NCBI RefSeq assembly: GCF_036014115.1
Contig: NZ_CP107913.1
Location: forward strand, 6,441,501-6,505,500
DNA length: 64,000 nucleotides
Source of the DNA: Streptomyces sp. NBC_00448
GTDB lineage: Bacteria > Actinomycetota > Actinomycetes > Streptomycetales > Streptomycetaceae
Direction: 5' to 3'
In this document: positions 8,441-16,900 of the stretch, piece after piece
How the letters are laid out: every line of letters starts with the position of its first letter
How positions within the stretch are numbered: the first letter of the stretch is position 1
Notes under the pieces: model-generated
Databases searched by the model: none
What the model was told of the DNA's origin: nothing
The model's input: only the letters and a program-made list of their open reading frames with translations
Translations under genes and position numbers: made by a program

Positions 8441-9304
8441 GTGCGTATAGACCTGCACACCCACTCCACGGCTTCCGACGGCACCGACTCGCCGGCCGAG
8501 TTGGTGCGGAACGCCGCGGCCGCGGGGCTGGACGTGGTGGCGCTCACGGACCATGACACGGTCGGCGGTTACGCCGAGGCGACCGCCGCGCTGGCGGGGC
8601 TGGAAGCGCGCGGGGACCTGACGTTGGTGACCGGTGCCGAGTTGTCCTGCCGGATCGACGGCATCAGCATGCACATGCTGGCGTACCTGTTCGACCCGGC
8701 CGAGCCGGAGCTGTACCGCGAGCGCGAACTCGTCCGGGACGACCGGGTGCCGAGGGCGCAGGGCATGGTCGCCAAGTTGCGCGAGCTGGGCGTGCCGATC
8801 ACCTGGGAGCAGGTCGCCCGGATCGCCGGGGACGGCTCCGTGGGCCGTCCGCACATCGCGACCGCGATGGTCGAGCTGGGCGTGGTCGACAGCGTCTCGG
8901 ACGCGTTCACCGAGCAGTGGCTGGCCAACGACGGCCGCGGGTACGTCCCCAAGCACGAACTCGACCCGTTCGACGCGGTGCGGCTGGTGAAGGGCGCGGG
9001 CGGGGTGACCGTCTTCGCGCACCCGGGGGCGCACAAGCGCGGCGAGACCGTGCCGGAAGCGGTGATCGCCGAGTTGTCCGCCGCCGGGCTCGACGGCATC
9101 GAAGTGGACCACGTGGACCACGACGACGCGACCAGGGCGCGGCTGCGCGCGTTCGCCGCGGAACACGACCTGCTGGCGACGGGTTCGAGCGACTACCACG
9201 GCGACCGCAAGACGGTCCGGCTCGGATCGTGCGTCACCGATCCCGAGGTGTACCGCGAGATCGCGCGCCGGGCCACGGGCGCGGTGCCCATCTCGGCGGT
9301 CTAG
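8441..9304 (+). CDS. PHP-domain metal-dependent phosphoesterase
   Basis: 287 aa from a GTG at 8441 with GGAG 6 nt upstream. The four PHP motifs are visible: DLHTHSTASDGT near the N-terminus, LTDHDTVGG, the internal RPHIA / FAHPG segment, and GSSDYHG near the C-terminus. The His/Asp set binds a trinuclear metal centre. Homologues include 3',5'-nucleotide bisphosphate and RNase AM-type phosphatases (YciV family), so cytoplasmic nucleotide or RNA end trimming is the likely role. A -10-like TATCCT is at 8395-8400. Confidence 0.9.
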   Translation: MRIDLHTHSTASDGTDSPAELVRNAAAAGLDVVALTDHDTVGGYAEATAALAGLEARGDLTLVTGAELSCRIDGISMHMLAYLFDPAEPELYRERELVRDDRVPRAQGMVAKLRELGVPITWEQVARIAGDGSVGRPHIATAMVELGVVDSVSDAFTEQWLANDGRGYVPKHELDPFDAVRLVKGAGGVTVFAHPGAHKRGETVPEAVIAELSAAGLDGIEVDHVDHDDATRARLRAFAAEHDLLATGSSDYHGDRKTVRLGSCVTDPEVYREIARRATGAVPISAV

Positions 9305-9470
9305 CGGGCCGGATTCTCCGGGTCGACCCTCCCGGGTCCGCCCCTGCCCTTGCCCACGGCTCGCGGGACCTCGCGGAACCTCGCGTTCCGCGGTGCCCGG
9401 TCGCGCAGTTCCTCCCGTCCTGGTCCTCCCGTCCTCCCGCCGGCTTCGCCGGGAGACACCCCCACCCTCA

Positions 9471-9490
9471 GCGCCCCCCTTTCGGGGCGC
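9471..9490. repeat. GC hairpin typical of streptomycete intergenic repeats
   Basis: GCGCCCC (9471-9477) and GGGGCGC (9484-9490) pair around a 6-nt loop. It lies between the PHP gene and marC in a C-rich 212-bp stretch that also contains a small CCGGC-TTC-GCCGG hairpin (9439-9451). It may end the PHP transcript. Confidence 0.55.
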
Positions 9491-9516
9491 GCTCGTACGT
9501 TCAGAAAGCCTTCCGC

Positions 9517-10125
9517 ATGTTTGACATCACCTTGTTCGGGTCCGTGTTCTTCACCCTGTTCGTGATCATGGACCCGCCCGGAATCACGCCGATCTTCCTG
9601 GCGCTGACGTCGGGGCGCGCGACGAAGGTGCAGCGGCGGATGGCGTGGCAGGCCGCGTCCGTGGCGCTCGGGGTGATCGCCGTGTTCGGCATCTGCGGCC
9701 AGCAGATCCTGGACTACCTGCATGTGTCGGTGCCCGCCCTGCGGGTGGCCGGCGGACTGCTGTTGCTGCTGATCGCGCTGGACCTGCTGACGGGCAAGGC
9801 GGACGAGCCGACGCAGACGAAGGACGTGAACGTGGCGCTGGTGCCGCTGGGCATGCCGCTGCTGGCCGGTCCGGGGGCGATCGTGACGGTGATCCTCGCG
9901 GTGCAGCACGCGAACGGCTTCGGGCAGCAGCTCTCGGTGTGGGTGGCGATCGTGGCGATGCACGCGGTCCTGTGGCTGACCATGAGGTACTCGCTGGCGA
10001 TCATCCGGCTGATCAAGGAGGGCGGGGTGGTGCTGGTGACCCGGCTGTCGGGCATGCTGCTGTCCGCGATCGCCGTGCAGTCGGTGGCGAACGGCATCTT
10101 CGGCTTCATCCACGGCGAGGGCTGA
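9517..10125 (+). CDS. MarC family integral membrane protein
   Basis: 202 aa with six hydrophobic helices. The first carries FFTLFVIMDPPGITPIF, and a later one LVPLGMPLLAGPGAIVTVIL, the paired P-x-G-containing re-entrant-like segments typical of MarC/SNARE-associated-like proteins. Earlier links to multiple antibiotic resistance have not held up, and the function remains unknown. The ribosome site is weak (aaagc). The gene is followed by a strong bidirectional terminator at 10174-10204. Confidence 0.9.
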   Translation: MFDITLFGSVFFTLFVIMDPPGITPIFLALTSGRATKVQRRMAWQAASVALGVIAVFGICGQQILDYLHVSVPALRVAGGLLLLLIALDLLTGKADEPTQTKDVNVALVPLGMPLLAGPGAIVTVILAVQHANGFGQQLSVWVAIVAMHAVLWLTMRYSLAIIRLIKEGGVVLVTRLSGMLLSAIAVQSVANGIFGFIHGEG

Positions 10126-10173
10126 CCCTCCGGTCCCGGACGGGACCAGGCGTCCGGCCCCGGACGGACGAAA

Positions 10174-10204
10174 GCGCCCCGTACATCCATTCGGTACGGG
10201 GCGC
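10174..10204. terminator. bidirectional GC-rich terminator hairpin
   Basis: An 11-bp perfect stem, GCGCCCCGTAC / GTACGGGGCGC, with a 9-nt loop lies between the convergent marC (plus) and 46-aa gene (minus). AAA precedes the left arm, giving a short U-run for the minus-strand transcript. Confidence 0.8.
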
Positions 10205-10222
10205 CGTTGCGTGGGCCTGCGA

Positions 10223-10363
10223 TCAGTCCGCGGGGCGGATGTAGATGCGCTGGCCGAGAGCGGCGGCCTGCTGCACGATCCTGTCGACAGCGTTGGCGTC
10301 CACGACGGTGCTGTCCACGGCCTCACCGTTGACGTCGTCGAGTCGCATGATCTCAAAGCGCAT
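10223..10363 (-). CDS. 46-aa conserved small protein
   Basis: The ATG at 10361-10363 opens a frame ending with TGA at 10223-10225. The product begins MRFEIMRLDDVNGEAVD and ends QRIYIRPAD. It looks like one beta-hairpin plus a helix (AVDRIVQQAAALG). I recall near-identical small proteins in many streptomycetes next to this helicase region, which supports a real gene despite the length. GGGAGAAG lies just upstream of the start. Function unknown. It shares a terminator with the convergent marC. Confidence 0.75.
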   Translation of the reverse strand: MRFEIMRLDDVNGEAVDSTVVDANAVDRIVQQAAALGQRIYIRPAD

Positions 10364-10456
10364 GGGGCTTCTCCCTTCGTCGCGCGTTACATGTGTGGTC
10401 AACGAACACCCCCTTCAAAACATTCCCTAGGCTAACGAAAAACTTTCCGACCTTGA

Positions 10457-11386
10457 CTACTTGCTGGTGAGGGAGTCCTTCTGCTGCCCCTCGACGTCCT
10501 TCCAGAAGGCAACCAACGCTGCCGCGGTCTCGGTGGGCCGCTCCGCGTTGGGCGAGTGTCCGGCGTCCTTGATCACGACGCGCCGCGCGCCGAGGCGTAC
10601 CGCCATCTCGTCCAGCCACGGCACCGGCCAGGCGTAGTCCACCTCGCCGGAGAGTACGAGTTTAGGGAGCGGCAGCGCCGCCAACTCCGCCACTCGATCG
10701 GTTTCGGACATCAACTGCCGGGCGGTGGAAAGTAGTTGCTCGGGTACGGTGCCCAACCAGCGGCGGTGCAGGAAGTCCTCCAGCCACGTCGGGGTGCGCC
10801 CCTCCGCGTCCCCGGCGCTGTCCGCCTCCGCCCCGGCGTCCATCGCCCGCATCGCCTGCCAGGCGGTCTCCATGTCCATCGTCGGCAGATGGTCGATCAG
10901 CAACTGCGTCCGCACCTGCTGGTTCGCCTCGATCGCGGCCGGACCCGAACTCACCAGCGCCAGCGAGGCGTACGGCACGGAGCGGTCGGAGAGCAGGGCG
11001 GCCCGTACGATGTGGCCGCCCAGCGAGTGGCCCAGCACATGCAGGGGCGCGTCCGTGCCGTACGCCTCGGCCACGGCCACCGCCTGCGCCTGGACGTCCG
11101 CCGCCAACTCGCTCCGGGCGTACGCCTTCTCGTCTCTCGGGCCGGCCGACTCGAACTGCCCGCGGCCGTCCACCGAGACGGCGTGGAATCCCGCGGCCGT
11201 CAACGGCGTGATCAGGTCGAGGAAGTCTTCCTTGCTTCCGGTGAAGCCCGGGATCAGGAGGACATGTCCACGTCTTTCCGCCCCCTTGGCGGGGGCGCCG
11301 TCCAGCACCGCGAACGATCCCCGCGAGGTTTTCATCTGGCGCGAGACCACGTTCGTCGGCAGCTCAAGGGTGCTCGGTCGGCTCAT
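10457..11386 (-). CDS. alpha/beta hydrolase
   Basis: 309 aa. The classical fold is visible: HVLLIPGFTGSKEDF oxyanion region, nucleophile elbow GHSLGGH, acid residue in LVLSGEVDYAWPV, and the catalytic His in AGHSPNAERP. It has no signal peptide, so it is probably cytoplasmic. Substrate specificity (ester, lactone or other) cannot be inferred. It starts 346 bp from the DEAD-box helicase gene on the same strand, across a repeat-filled gap. Confidence 0.87.
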   Translation of the reverse strand: MSRPSTLELPTNVVSRQMKTSRGSFAVLDGAPAKGAERRGHVLLIPGFTGSKEDFLDLITPLTAAGFHAVSVDGRGQFESAGPRDEKAYARSELAADVQAQAVAVAEAYGTDAPLHVLGHSLGGHIVRAALLSDRSVPYASLALVSSGPAAIEANQQVRTQLLIDHLPTMDMETAWQAMRAMDAGAEADSAGDAEGRTPTWLEDFLHRRWLGTVPEQLLSTARQLMSETDRVAELAALPLPKLVLSGEVDYAWPVPWLDEMAVRLGARRVVIKDAGHSPNAERPTETAAALVAFWKDVEGQQKDSLTSK

Positions 11387-11732
11387 GCAGTGAGATTACG
11401 CGGCTCACATGTCCAAGACGTTGCGGTTGGTGGGGGCGTGACCCCCCCGAGTGCCCCTGTTTGCGGTTCCCGGGACCTTGCCGGTGGGTGGGTGGCTTTG
11501 ACCCTCCCGGGGGTGACCCGTTCTGTTGGCTCCGGGACCTCGCGGTGAGTGGGTGGCTTGTCGCACCGTTCTCCCCCAGAGCTTCGCCTGAGCTTCGCCT
11601 GAGCTTCGCCTGGGTGGGGGTACCCCGGCGGAGCCAGGGGAGTACCCCCACGCGCCCTCTGTATGTGCGGCTCCCTTCCTGCTTGGCGCAGGAAGGGCCG
11701 CAGTAATCCAGGGGCGCGGGGGAACCCGGGGG
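11387..11732. repeat. 346-bp intergenic region with direct and inverted repeats
   Basis: No gene seen. Three contiguous copies of GAGCTTCGCCT occupy 11579-11611. They are followed by an inverted repeat GTGGGGGTAC (11614-11623) / GTACCCCCAC (11642-11651). Further left, two imperfect copies of a ~27-bp G/T-rich motif start with GGGACCT at 11473 and 11534. The palindrome resembles dispersed intergenic palindromes common in Streptomyces chromosomes. It may also terminate the helicase transcript. Confidence 0.6.
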
Positions 11733-13436
11733 TCAGGCGGTGGGGGCCTTGCGGGTGCGACGGCGGGGAACCTTGACGGGTTCCTCCGTGGGCGGGGTGG
11801 CGTCCGCGGGGGCGGTCTGCTCGGGGGCGTCCGGGGAGATCGCGGTGGCGGCGGCTGCGCGGCTGCGGGTGCGGCGCCGGCGGGGCTTGCGCGGCTCGTC
11901 GGTGTCCGGGGCGTCGGTCGTCGTCGGGATGGCGACGGGGACGGCCTCGGTGGCGGCGGCGATCACGGTCTCGCCGGTGACGGCGGAGCCACCGCGGGTG
12001 CGGCGGCGCTGCCGCGGGGTACGGGTGCGGGGCGCGCGCTCCTCGACCGGGGCCGCGGGAGTGCGGTCACGGCCGGCGGGGCGGCGGCCGCGGCCACCGG
12101 TCTCGCCGAGGTCCTCGACCACTTCCGCGTCGAGCCCGGCACGGGTCCGCTCGGCCCGAGGCAGTATCCCCTTGGTGCCCGCGGGAATCCCGAGCAGCTC
12201 GTAGAGGTGCGGAGACGTGGAGTAGGTCTCCTCCGGGTCGTTGAAGGTCAGCTCCAGCGCCTTGTTGATGAGCTGCCAGCGCGGGATGTCGTCCCAGTCG
12301 ACCAGGGTGATCGCGGTGCCGGAGGCGCCGGCCCGGCCGGTGCGGCCGATCCGGTGCAGGTACGTCTTCTCGTCTTCCGGCGTCTGGTAGTTGATCACGT
12401 GGGTGACGCCTTCGACGTCGATACCGCGTGCGGCGACATCGGTGCAGACGAGGACGTCCACCTTGCCGTTGCGGAACGCGCGCAGCGCCTGCTCACGGGC
12501 GCCCTGACCGAGGTCGCCGTGCACCGCGCCGGAGGCGAACCCGCGCTTCTCCAGTTGCTCGGCGACATCGGCCGCGGTCCGCTTGGTGCGGCAGAAGATC
12601 ATCGCCAGGCCGCGGCCCTCGGCCTGGAGGATGCGGGAGACCAGCTCCGGCTTGTCCAGGGAGTGCGCGCGGAAGACGTGCTGCGTGGTGTTGGCCACGG
12701 TCGCGCCGTGGTCGTCGGGCGCGGTGGCGCGGATGTGGGTCGGCTGCGACATGTAGCGCCGGGCCAGGCTGATCACGGCGCCGGGCATGGTCGCGGAGAA
12801 GAGCATGGTCTGGCGCCGCGCGGGCAGCATGGCCATGATCTTCTCGACGTCGGGGAGGAAGCCGAGGTCCAGCATCTCGTCGGCCTCGTCGAGGACGAGG
12901 GCGCGGACGTGCTTGAGGTTCAGCTTCTTCTGGCCGGACAGGTCGAGCAGGCGGCCGGGGGTGCCGACGATCACGTCGACGCCCTTCTTCAGCGCCTCGA
13001 CCTGCGGTTCGTACGCCCGCCCGCCGTAGATCGCGGTGACTCGCACCGCGCGGACCTTGCCGGCGGTGAGCAGGTCGTTGGTGACCTGCTGGCACAGTTC
13101 GCGGGTGGGGACGACGACGAGCGCCTGCGGCGCGTCGGTGAGCTGCTCGGGCGTGGCGCGGCCGGCCTCGACGTCGGCGGCGACGGTGACCCGCTCCAGC
13201 AGGGGCAGGCCGAAACCGAGCGTCTTGCCGGTGCCGGTCTTGGCCTGGCCGATGACGTCGTTGCCCGCGAGGGCGACCGGGAGCGTCATCTCCTGGATCG
13301 GGAAGGGGGTGATGATGCCGACGGCCTCGAGGGCTTCGGCGGTCTCGTCGAGAATTCCAAGGCTGCGAAAAGTCGTGGTGGTCAGGATGTTGCCTCTTCT
13401 GTGAGACGCGGCACTGGCGGCGAGGGGGTCGAGCAA
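11733..13436 (-). CDS. rhlE: DEAD-box ATP-dependent RNA helicase
   Basis: 567 aa from the ATG at 13436. All DEAD-box motifs are present in order: Q motif (PFPIQ), AKTGTGKT, PTRELCQQ, TPGRLLDL, DEAD, SATMP, then VAARGID and HRIGRTGRAG. The last ~130 residues are a basic, low-complexity Arg/Thr/Pro tail (RTRTPRQRRRTRGG, PRRRRTRSR), probably for RNA binding. A possible alternative start is a CTG at 13385 with GAAGAGG 7-8 nt upstream, beginning right before the conserved TTTTFRSLGI. It corresponds in position to M. tuberculosis RhlE (Rv3211). Expected role: RNA unwinding in ribosome assembly, decay or cold adaptation. Confidence 0.93.
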   Translation of the reverse strand: MLDPLAASAASHRRGNILTTTTFRSLGILDETAEALEAVGIITPFPIQEMTLPVALAGNDVIGQAKTGTGKTLGFGLPLLERVTVAADVEAGRATPEQLTDAPQALVVVPTRELCQQVTNDLLTAGKVRAVRVTAIYGGRAYEPQVEALKKGVDVIVGTPGRLLDLSGQKKLNLKHVRALVLDEADEMLDLGFLPDVEKIMAMLPARRQTMLFSATMPGAVISLARRYMSQPTHIRATAPDDHGATVANTTQHVFRAHSLDKPELVSRILQAEGRGLAMIFCRTKRTAADVAEQLEKRGFASGAVHGDLGQGAREQALRAFRNGKVDVLVCTDVAARGIDVEGVTHVINYQTPEDEKTYLHRIGRTGRAGASGTAITLVDWDDIPRWQLINKALELTFNDPEETYSTSPHLYELLGIPAGTKGILPRAERTRAGLDAEVVEDLGETGGRGRRPAGRDRTPAAPVEERAPRTRTPRQRRRTRGGSAVTGETVIAAATEAVPVAIPTTTDAPDTDEPRKPRRRRTRSRAAAATAISPDAPEQTAPADATPPTEEPVKVPRRRTRKAPTA

Positions 13437-13847
13437 GCCGGCACGTCGGGTGCGACGAACCGGTCACTGACCGCGCAGAGGTGTCGTACGGCCATAGGTC
13501 GGCCGTTTAGGCGCGGGACCGCTGCCCTCGCTCAAGCCGCGAGTGGGCCCCTCCCGATGACGGGAAGGCGGTCGGTTCGGAGCCGATCGGGCCACCGACC
13601 GGGCATCCAGGTGTTGCACACGTGGCCCGTCGTAGGTCGATGCCAGTCCGACTGTCGACGGGTCCATTACCACTCTACCCCGGAAACACGTAGCTGCACC
13701 CGATCAAATGTTTCGTTCGGGACGTCATCGGGTCACGGCGGCCTCTCGGCGGTCACCGCCGGGCGGCGTACCGGGGCGGCCACGACAGGGCGGGTGAAGC
13801 CGTCACCGGGGGCGTCCGCGGCCGTGGACTTGGCTATTGTGCCCAGC
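13437..13847. other. 411-bp divergent intergenic region
   Basis: This separates the helicase gene (left) from the ferritin-like gene (right). I see no convincing gene. The stretch 13675-13725 is less GC-rich than its surroundings, and short inverted elements such as GGCC-N7-GGCC occur near 13490. It is long enough to hold a leader for the helicase mRNA, as is common for DEAD-box genes, but no named RNA family is recognisable. Confidence 0.4.
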
Positions 13848-14588
13848 ATGGACACGCCTGCTGAGACGCCCACCGACCACCAGCCGACCGTTACCGGCAT
13901 CGCGGCCCAGGACTGGGCCGCGGCGTCCGCGCAGCCGCAGTACCGCGCCGCGGTCGTCGACCTGCTCGGCGCTCTGGCGTACGGCGAGCTCGCGGCGTTC
14001 GAACGGCTCGCGGAGGACGCGAAGCTCGCGCCGACGCTGGAGGACAAGGCGGAGCTGGCCGCGATGGCGTCCGCCGAGTTCCACCACTTCGAGCAGTTGC
14101 GGGACCGGCTCGCGGAGATCGGCGAGGCGCCGCACGAGGCGATGGCGCCGTTCGCCGCGGCGCTCGACGGCTTCCACCGCCAGACCGCGCCGTCGGACTG
14201 GTTGGAGGGCCTGGTCAAGGCGTACGTGGGCGACTCGATCGCGTCCGACTTCTACCGTGAAGTCGCCGCCCGGCTGGACTCCGACACCCGCACGCTCGTG
14301 CTCGCGGTTCTCGACGACACCGGGCATGCCACTTTCGCGGTGGAGAAGGTGCGCGCGGCGATCGAGGCGGAGCCGAGGGTCGGGGGGCGGCTCGCGCTGT
14401 GGGCGCGGCGGCTGATGGGGGAGGCGCTGTCGCAGGCGCAGCGGGTGGTCGCGGATCGCGACGCGCTCTCCACGATGCTGGTGGGCGGGGTCGCCGACGG
14501 GTTCGACCTCGCGGAGGTGGGGCGGATGTTCTCGCGGATCACGGAGGCGCACACCAAGCGGATGGCTTCGCTGGGGCTTGCGGCGTAG
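13848..14588 (+). CDS. ferritin-like fold protein (Rv3210c-type)
   Basis: 246 aa. It is mostly helical with the pattern of a ferritin-like four-helix bundle: LLGALAYGELAAFERLAEDA, then AAMASAEFHHFEQLRDRL, then VGDSIASDFYREVA, and DDTGHATFAVEKV. The E...EFHH and D..GH residues could form a diiron site. It corresponds in position to M. tuberculosis Rv3210c, next to the DEAD-box helicase. Some relatives of this fold hydroxylate modified tRNA, but that activity is not shown here. The ATG at 13848 lacks a clear ribosome site and may be near the transcript start. Confidence 0.83.
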   Translation: MDTPAETPTDHQPTVTGIAAQDWAAASAQPQYRAAVVDLLGALAYGELAAFERLAEDAKLAPTLEDKAELAAMASAEFHHFEQLRDRLAEIGEAPHEAMAPFAAALDGFHRQTAPSDWLEGLVKAYVGDSIASDFYREVAARLDSDTRTLVLAVLDDTGHATFAVEKVRAAIEAEPRVGGRLALWARRLMGEALSQAQRVVADRDALSTMLVGGVADGFDLAEVGRMFSRITEAHTKRMASLGLAA

Positions 14589-14594
14589 TCGGTG

Positions 14595-14646
14595 CCCCTG
14601 ACCCCCCGGGTGCCCCGTCCTGCTCGGGGAGGAGGAGGGTCAGGGG
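14595..14646. terminator. nested inverted repeat between convergent genes
   Basis: CCCCTGACCC (14595-14604) pairs with GGGTCAGGGG (14637-14646). An inner CCCCG (14613-14617) / CGGGG (14625-14629) adds a second helix. The right arm includes the stop codon of the minus-strand gene at 14640. Likely a bidirectional terminator. Confidence 0.65.
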
Positions 14647-14912
14647 CTCAGGATCTTCGCGTGGCGACCGCGGCGGGGCGGGCGGGCGAGCACGCTGAGG
14701 AGGGCCGCGGCGGTGAGGAGGGCGGCGGGGAAGGTGGCTTCGGGGTGGTGGCCGCCGACGATGCTGTAGGTGACGAGCCCGCCGACGAGCGAGGCGACCG
14801 GGCCGGTGGCCAGGACCAGGAGAGAGGCGGGGAGCCGGAGCGGGAACATCCGGCTCGCCGTCCAGGCGGCCAGCAGCCCGAGGGCGGCGAAGACGACGGC
14901 TTCCCACAGCAT
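14640..14912 (-). CDS. small membrane protein, 90 aa
   Basis: Three predicted membrane segments: VVFAALGLLAAWTASR, LPASLLVLATGPVASLVGGLV and AALLTAAALLSVLA. A basic C-terminus RPPRRGRHAK follows. The ATG is preceded by GGAGGG. Similar small membrane proteins follow the ferritin-like gene in other streptomycetes, as far as I recall. No function can be assigned. It marks the last backbone gene before the accessory locus that starts at 15140. Confidence 0.7.
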   Translation of the reverse strand: MLWEAVVFAALGLLAAWTASRMFPLRLPASLLVLATGPVASLVGGLVTYSIVGGHHPEATFPAALLTAAALLSVLARPPRRGRHAKILSP

Positions 14913-15139
14913 CGTGAAATCCCTCCGGTGGCACGTACGGAACGGGACCGGTCCGTACCACTCCTACCCCGCCGTCCACCGAAGCAAAGCGCCTCTCACC
15001 CGTCTGCTGCGGGATCGAACATCTCAGCGACCAGTTGACCGCCGCACCAGACGCCGCGGCACCGGATCGGTCCGAGCGGCAGGGGAGTTGGCGGCCGGAG
15101 GGCGCACCCGGGTCGCGAACGTGCCCTCCAGCCGGGTTC

Positions 15140-16708
15140 TCACACGACCTGGACGTCACCCACGACGAGCCAGCCGTTGGTGGTGGTGCCCTGGGCGGCG
15201 AGCTCGATACCGGGGGCGCTGCCCTTCGTCGTGTCGACGATGGCGACGCCCCACCTGTAGGAGCCCTTCACGACCCCGAGCGTCGTCGACTTGAACGTGT
15301 ACGACGTCGGGCTGCCGTTGAGCCAGGTCGACGGGTCGCTGTTCGCGTCCACGAAGACCTTCGCCGCGGCGCCGTCGGACGCGAGCAGCGCGATCGCGAC
15401 CTTGTACCGCTGGTTCCACGCCGGGATGTTGTTCGGCAGGTAGCCCCAGCCGAGGTTGTCCCACGTGTGCGTGAAGTCGGCGGTCCCGGCGGCGGAGACG
15501 GTGCTCGGCGCGACGACCTGCGTCGGGTAGAGCCGGTATCCGCCGCCGCCGTCGAACTGCTGCACCAGGGGATAGGCGTCCGCGAACCACGTCAGGCACT
15601 CGCCGACCCGGAAGTCCATCATGTTCACGTGTGCCTCCGCGGAGTCGTCGAATTCCCCCTTTCGCACGTCGGCGACGGTCTGATAACCCCGCGGGTCCAC
15701 GCTGTAGTTCATGGAGCCGGTGACCCACCCGCCCTCCATGATGATCGGCCGCTTGTACCGCCATTTCGCGGCGATGGCCTTCTCCCAGTCGCTGTAATAC
15801 GTGGTCATGCCGAACGCGTCGTGACGCAGCACGTATCCGCGGTCGAATGCGATGTCGAGCAGCCGCTCGCTGTCGGGATCCGGGTCGCCCCAATCCATTC
15901 CGGTTCCGATGAGCCGGTGGTAATTGATCGCGAGGGCCACCGAAGGGAAGGCGGTGGAGTACAGGTCGACTATCCACCTGAGCACCGGCTCGCGGTTCGA
16001 CGCGTCCAGGTACTCGACCGAGTGCCCCTCTCCCCATTTCCCGAGGCCGTACCCGTCGATGAAATCCGTGACCGCCGGGTCGCCGAACTCCGCCGCGAAT
16101 CCCTGGATGAACGCCGCGAACTTCTCCTGGAACACCGGGTCGTCCGGGTACGGCGACCACACCGTCGTGCTGCCGGTCTGCGTCTCGTACCCCTGGGCGC
16201 CGGAGTCGCGCACGTAGTCCGGCGTGAAGTTGTACGACTTGTCGCGGCTGTCGACCACGATGCGGAAGGCCAGTCGCAGGCCGCGGGCGCGGGCCTCGTC
16301 GATGGCGAGCTTGATCGGCGTGTCCGACTGCCACGCGTACACGCCCTCGGACGGCTCCAGCAGGGACCAGGCGACCCGCATGTAGTACACGGACGCGTAG
16401 TCGGTCACCTTGGCGGTTTCGGTCGACCCCTCGATCGGCACCGCGTCGTACTGCGTCCAGTAGTCCGAGGGGAACGAGGTGTTGGCGTAGAGGGCCCAGC
16501 CGTCGAGCGGGTTCCGCAGCACCGTGGTGGTGTCCGGAGTGAAAGCCGCGGTGATTTTCGGCTTCGCACCGCCGTGCCCGTGCCCGTGGCCGTGGTGGCC
16601 GCCCCCGGTCGCGGCGGCCGCCGGCCCGGCGAGAAACGTGCCGGATGCCGCCGTGGCCAGTCCAAGACCGAGGGCGGTTCTCCGGCTGATCTTATTCGAC
16701 TCCGTCAT
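15140..16708 (-). CDS. secreted DUF4832/DUF4874-type protein with Tat signal
   Basis: 522 aa from an ATG at 16706-16708 with GGGAG upstream. The N-terminus has a twin-arginine signal (KISRRTALGLGLA) followed by an AGPAAAA cleavage region and a His/Gly-rich spacer. The body has a TIM-barrel-like pattern (LLEPSEGVYAWQSDTPIKLAIDEARARGLRLAFRIV; DFIDGYGLGKWGEGH; IIMEGGW). The C-terminal beta-sandwich is the DUF4832-like half. The EG/W-rich barrel is glycosidase-like, with Glu residues in KWGEGH and IMEGG as candidate catalytic acids. It is the last gene of the leftward operon and is presumably extracellular. Confidence 0.83.
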   Translation of the reverse strand: MTESNKISRRTALGLGLATAASGTFLAGPAAAATGGGHHGHGHGHGGAKPKITAAFTPDTTTVLRNPLDGWALYANTSFPSDYWTQYDAVPIEGSTETAKVTDYASVYYMRVAWSLLEPSEGVYAWQSDTPIKLAIDEARARGLRLAFRIVVDSRDKSYNFTPDYVRDSGAQGYETQTGSTTVWSPYPDDPVFQEKFAAFIQGFAAEFGDPAVTDFIDGYGLGKWGEGHSVEYLDASNREPVLRWIVDLYSTAFPSVALAINYHRLIGTGMDWGDPDPDSERLLDIAFDRGYVLRHDAFGMTTYYSDWEKAIAAKWRYKRPIIMEGGWVTGSMNYSVDPRGYQTVADVRKGEFDDSAEAHVNMMDFRVGECLTWFADAYPLVQQFDGGGGYRLYPTQVVAPSTVSAAGTADFTHTWDNLGWGYLPNNIPAWNQRYKVAIALLASDGAAAKVFVDANSDPSTWLNGSPTSYTFKSTTLGVVKGSYRWGVAIVDTTKGSAPGIELAAQGTTTNGWLVVGDVQVV

Positions 16709-16900
16709 GCGTTCTCTCCCTTGAAAACGACGAAAACGACGTTGTTTTTTATGATGCGCTTTCGTGAATCCGCCGGGCAAGGGCCGCGTCCGAAGAGAAC
16801 ATATCTCGCACATGCCCGGCGCAGGTCGCCGGAGTTCCGAATCCGTGCCGCCGATTGATTCGGACCTGTCGGTAAATCCGGAACACTCGGTGAATGAGAA

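Noticed and set aside
10211..10435. plus-strand frame opposite the 46-aa gene
   Set aside because: The minus-strand frame has a ribosome site, fits a conserved small protein and sits correctly before the shared terminator.
15005..15139. possible gene remnant between the small membrane protein and the DUF4832 gene
   Set aside because: No frame in this stretch gives a recognisable motif or codon bias; treated as non-coding.
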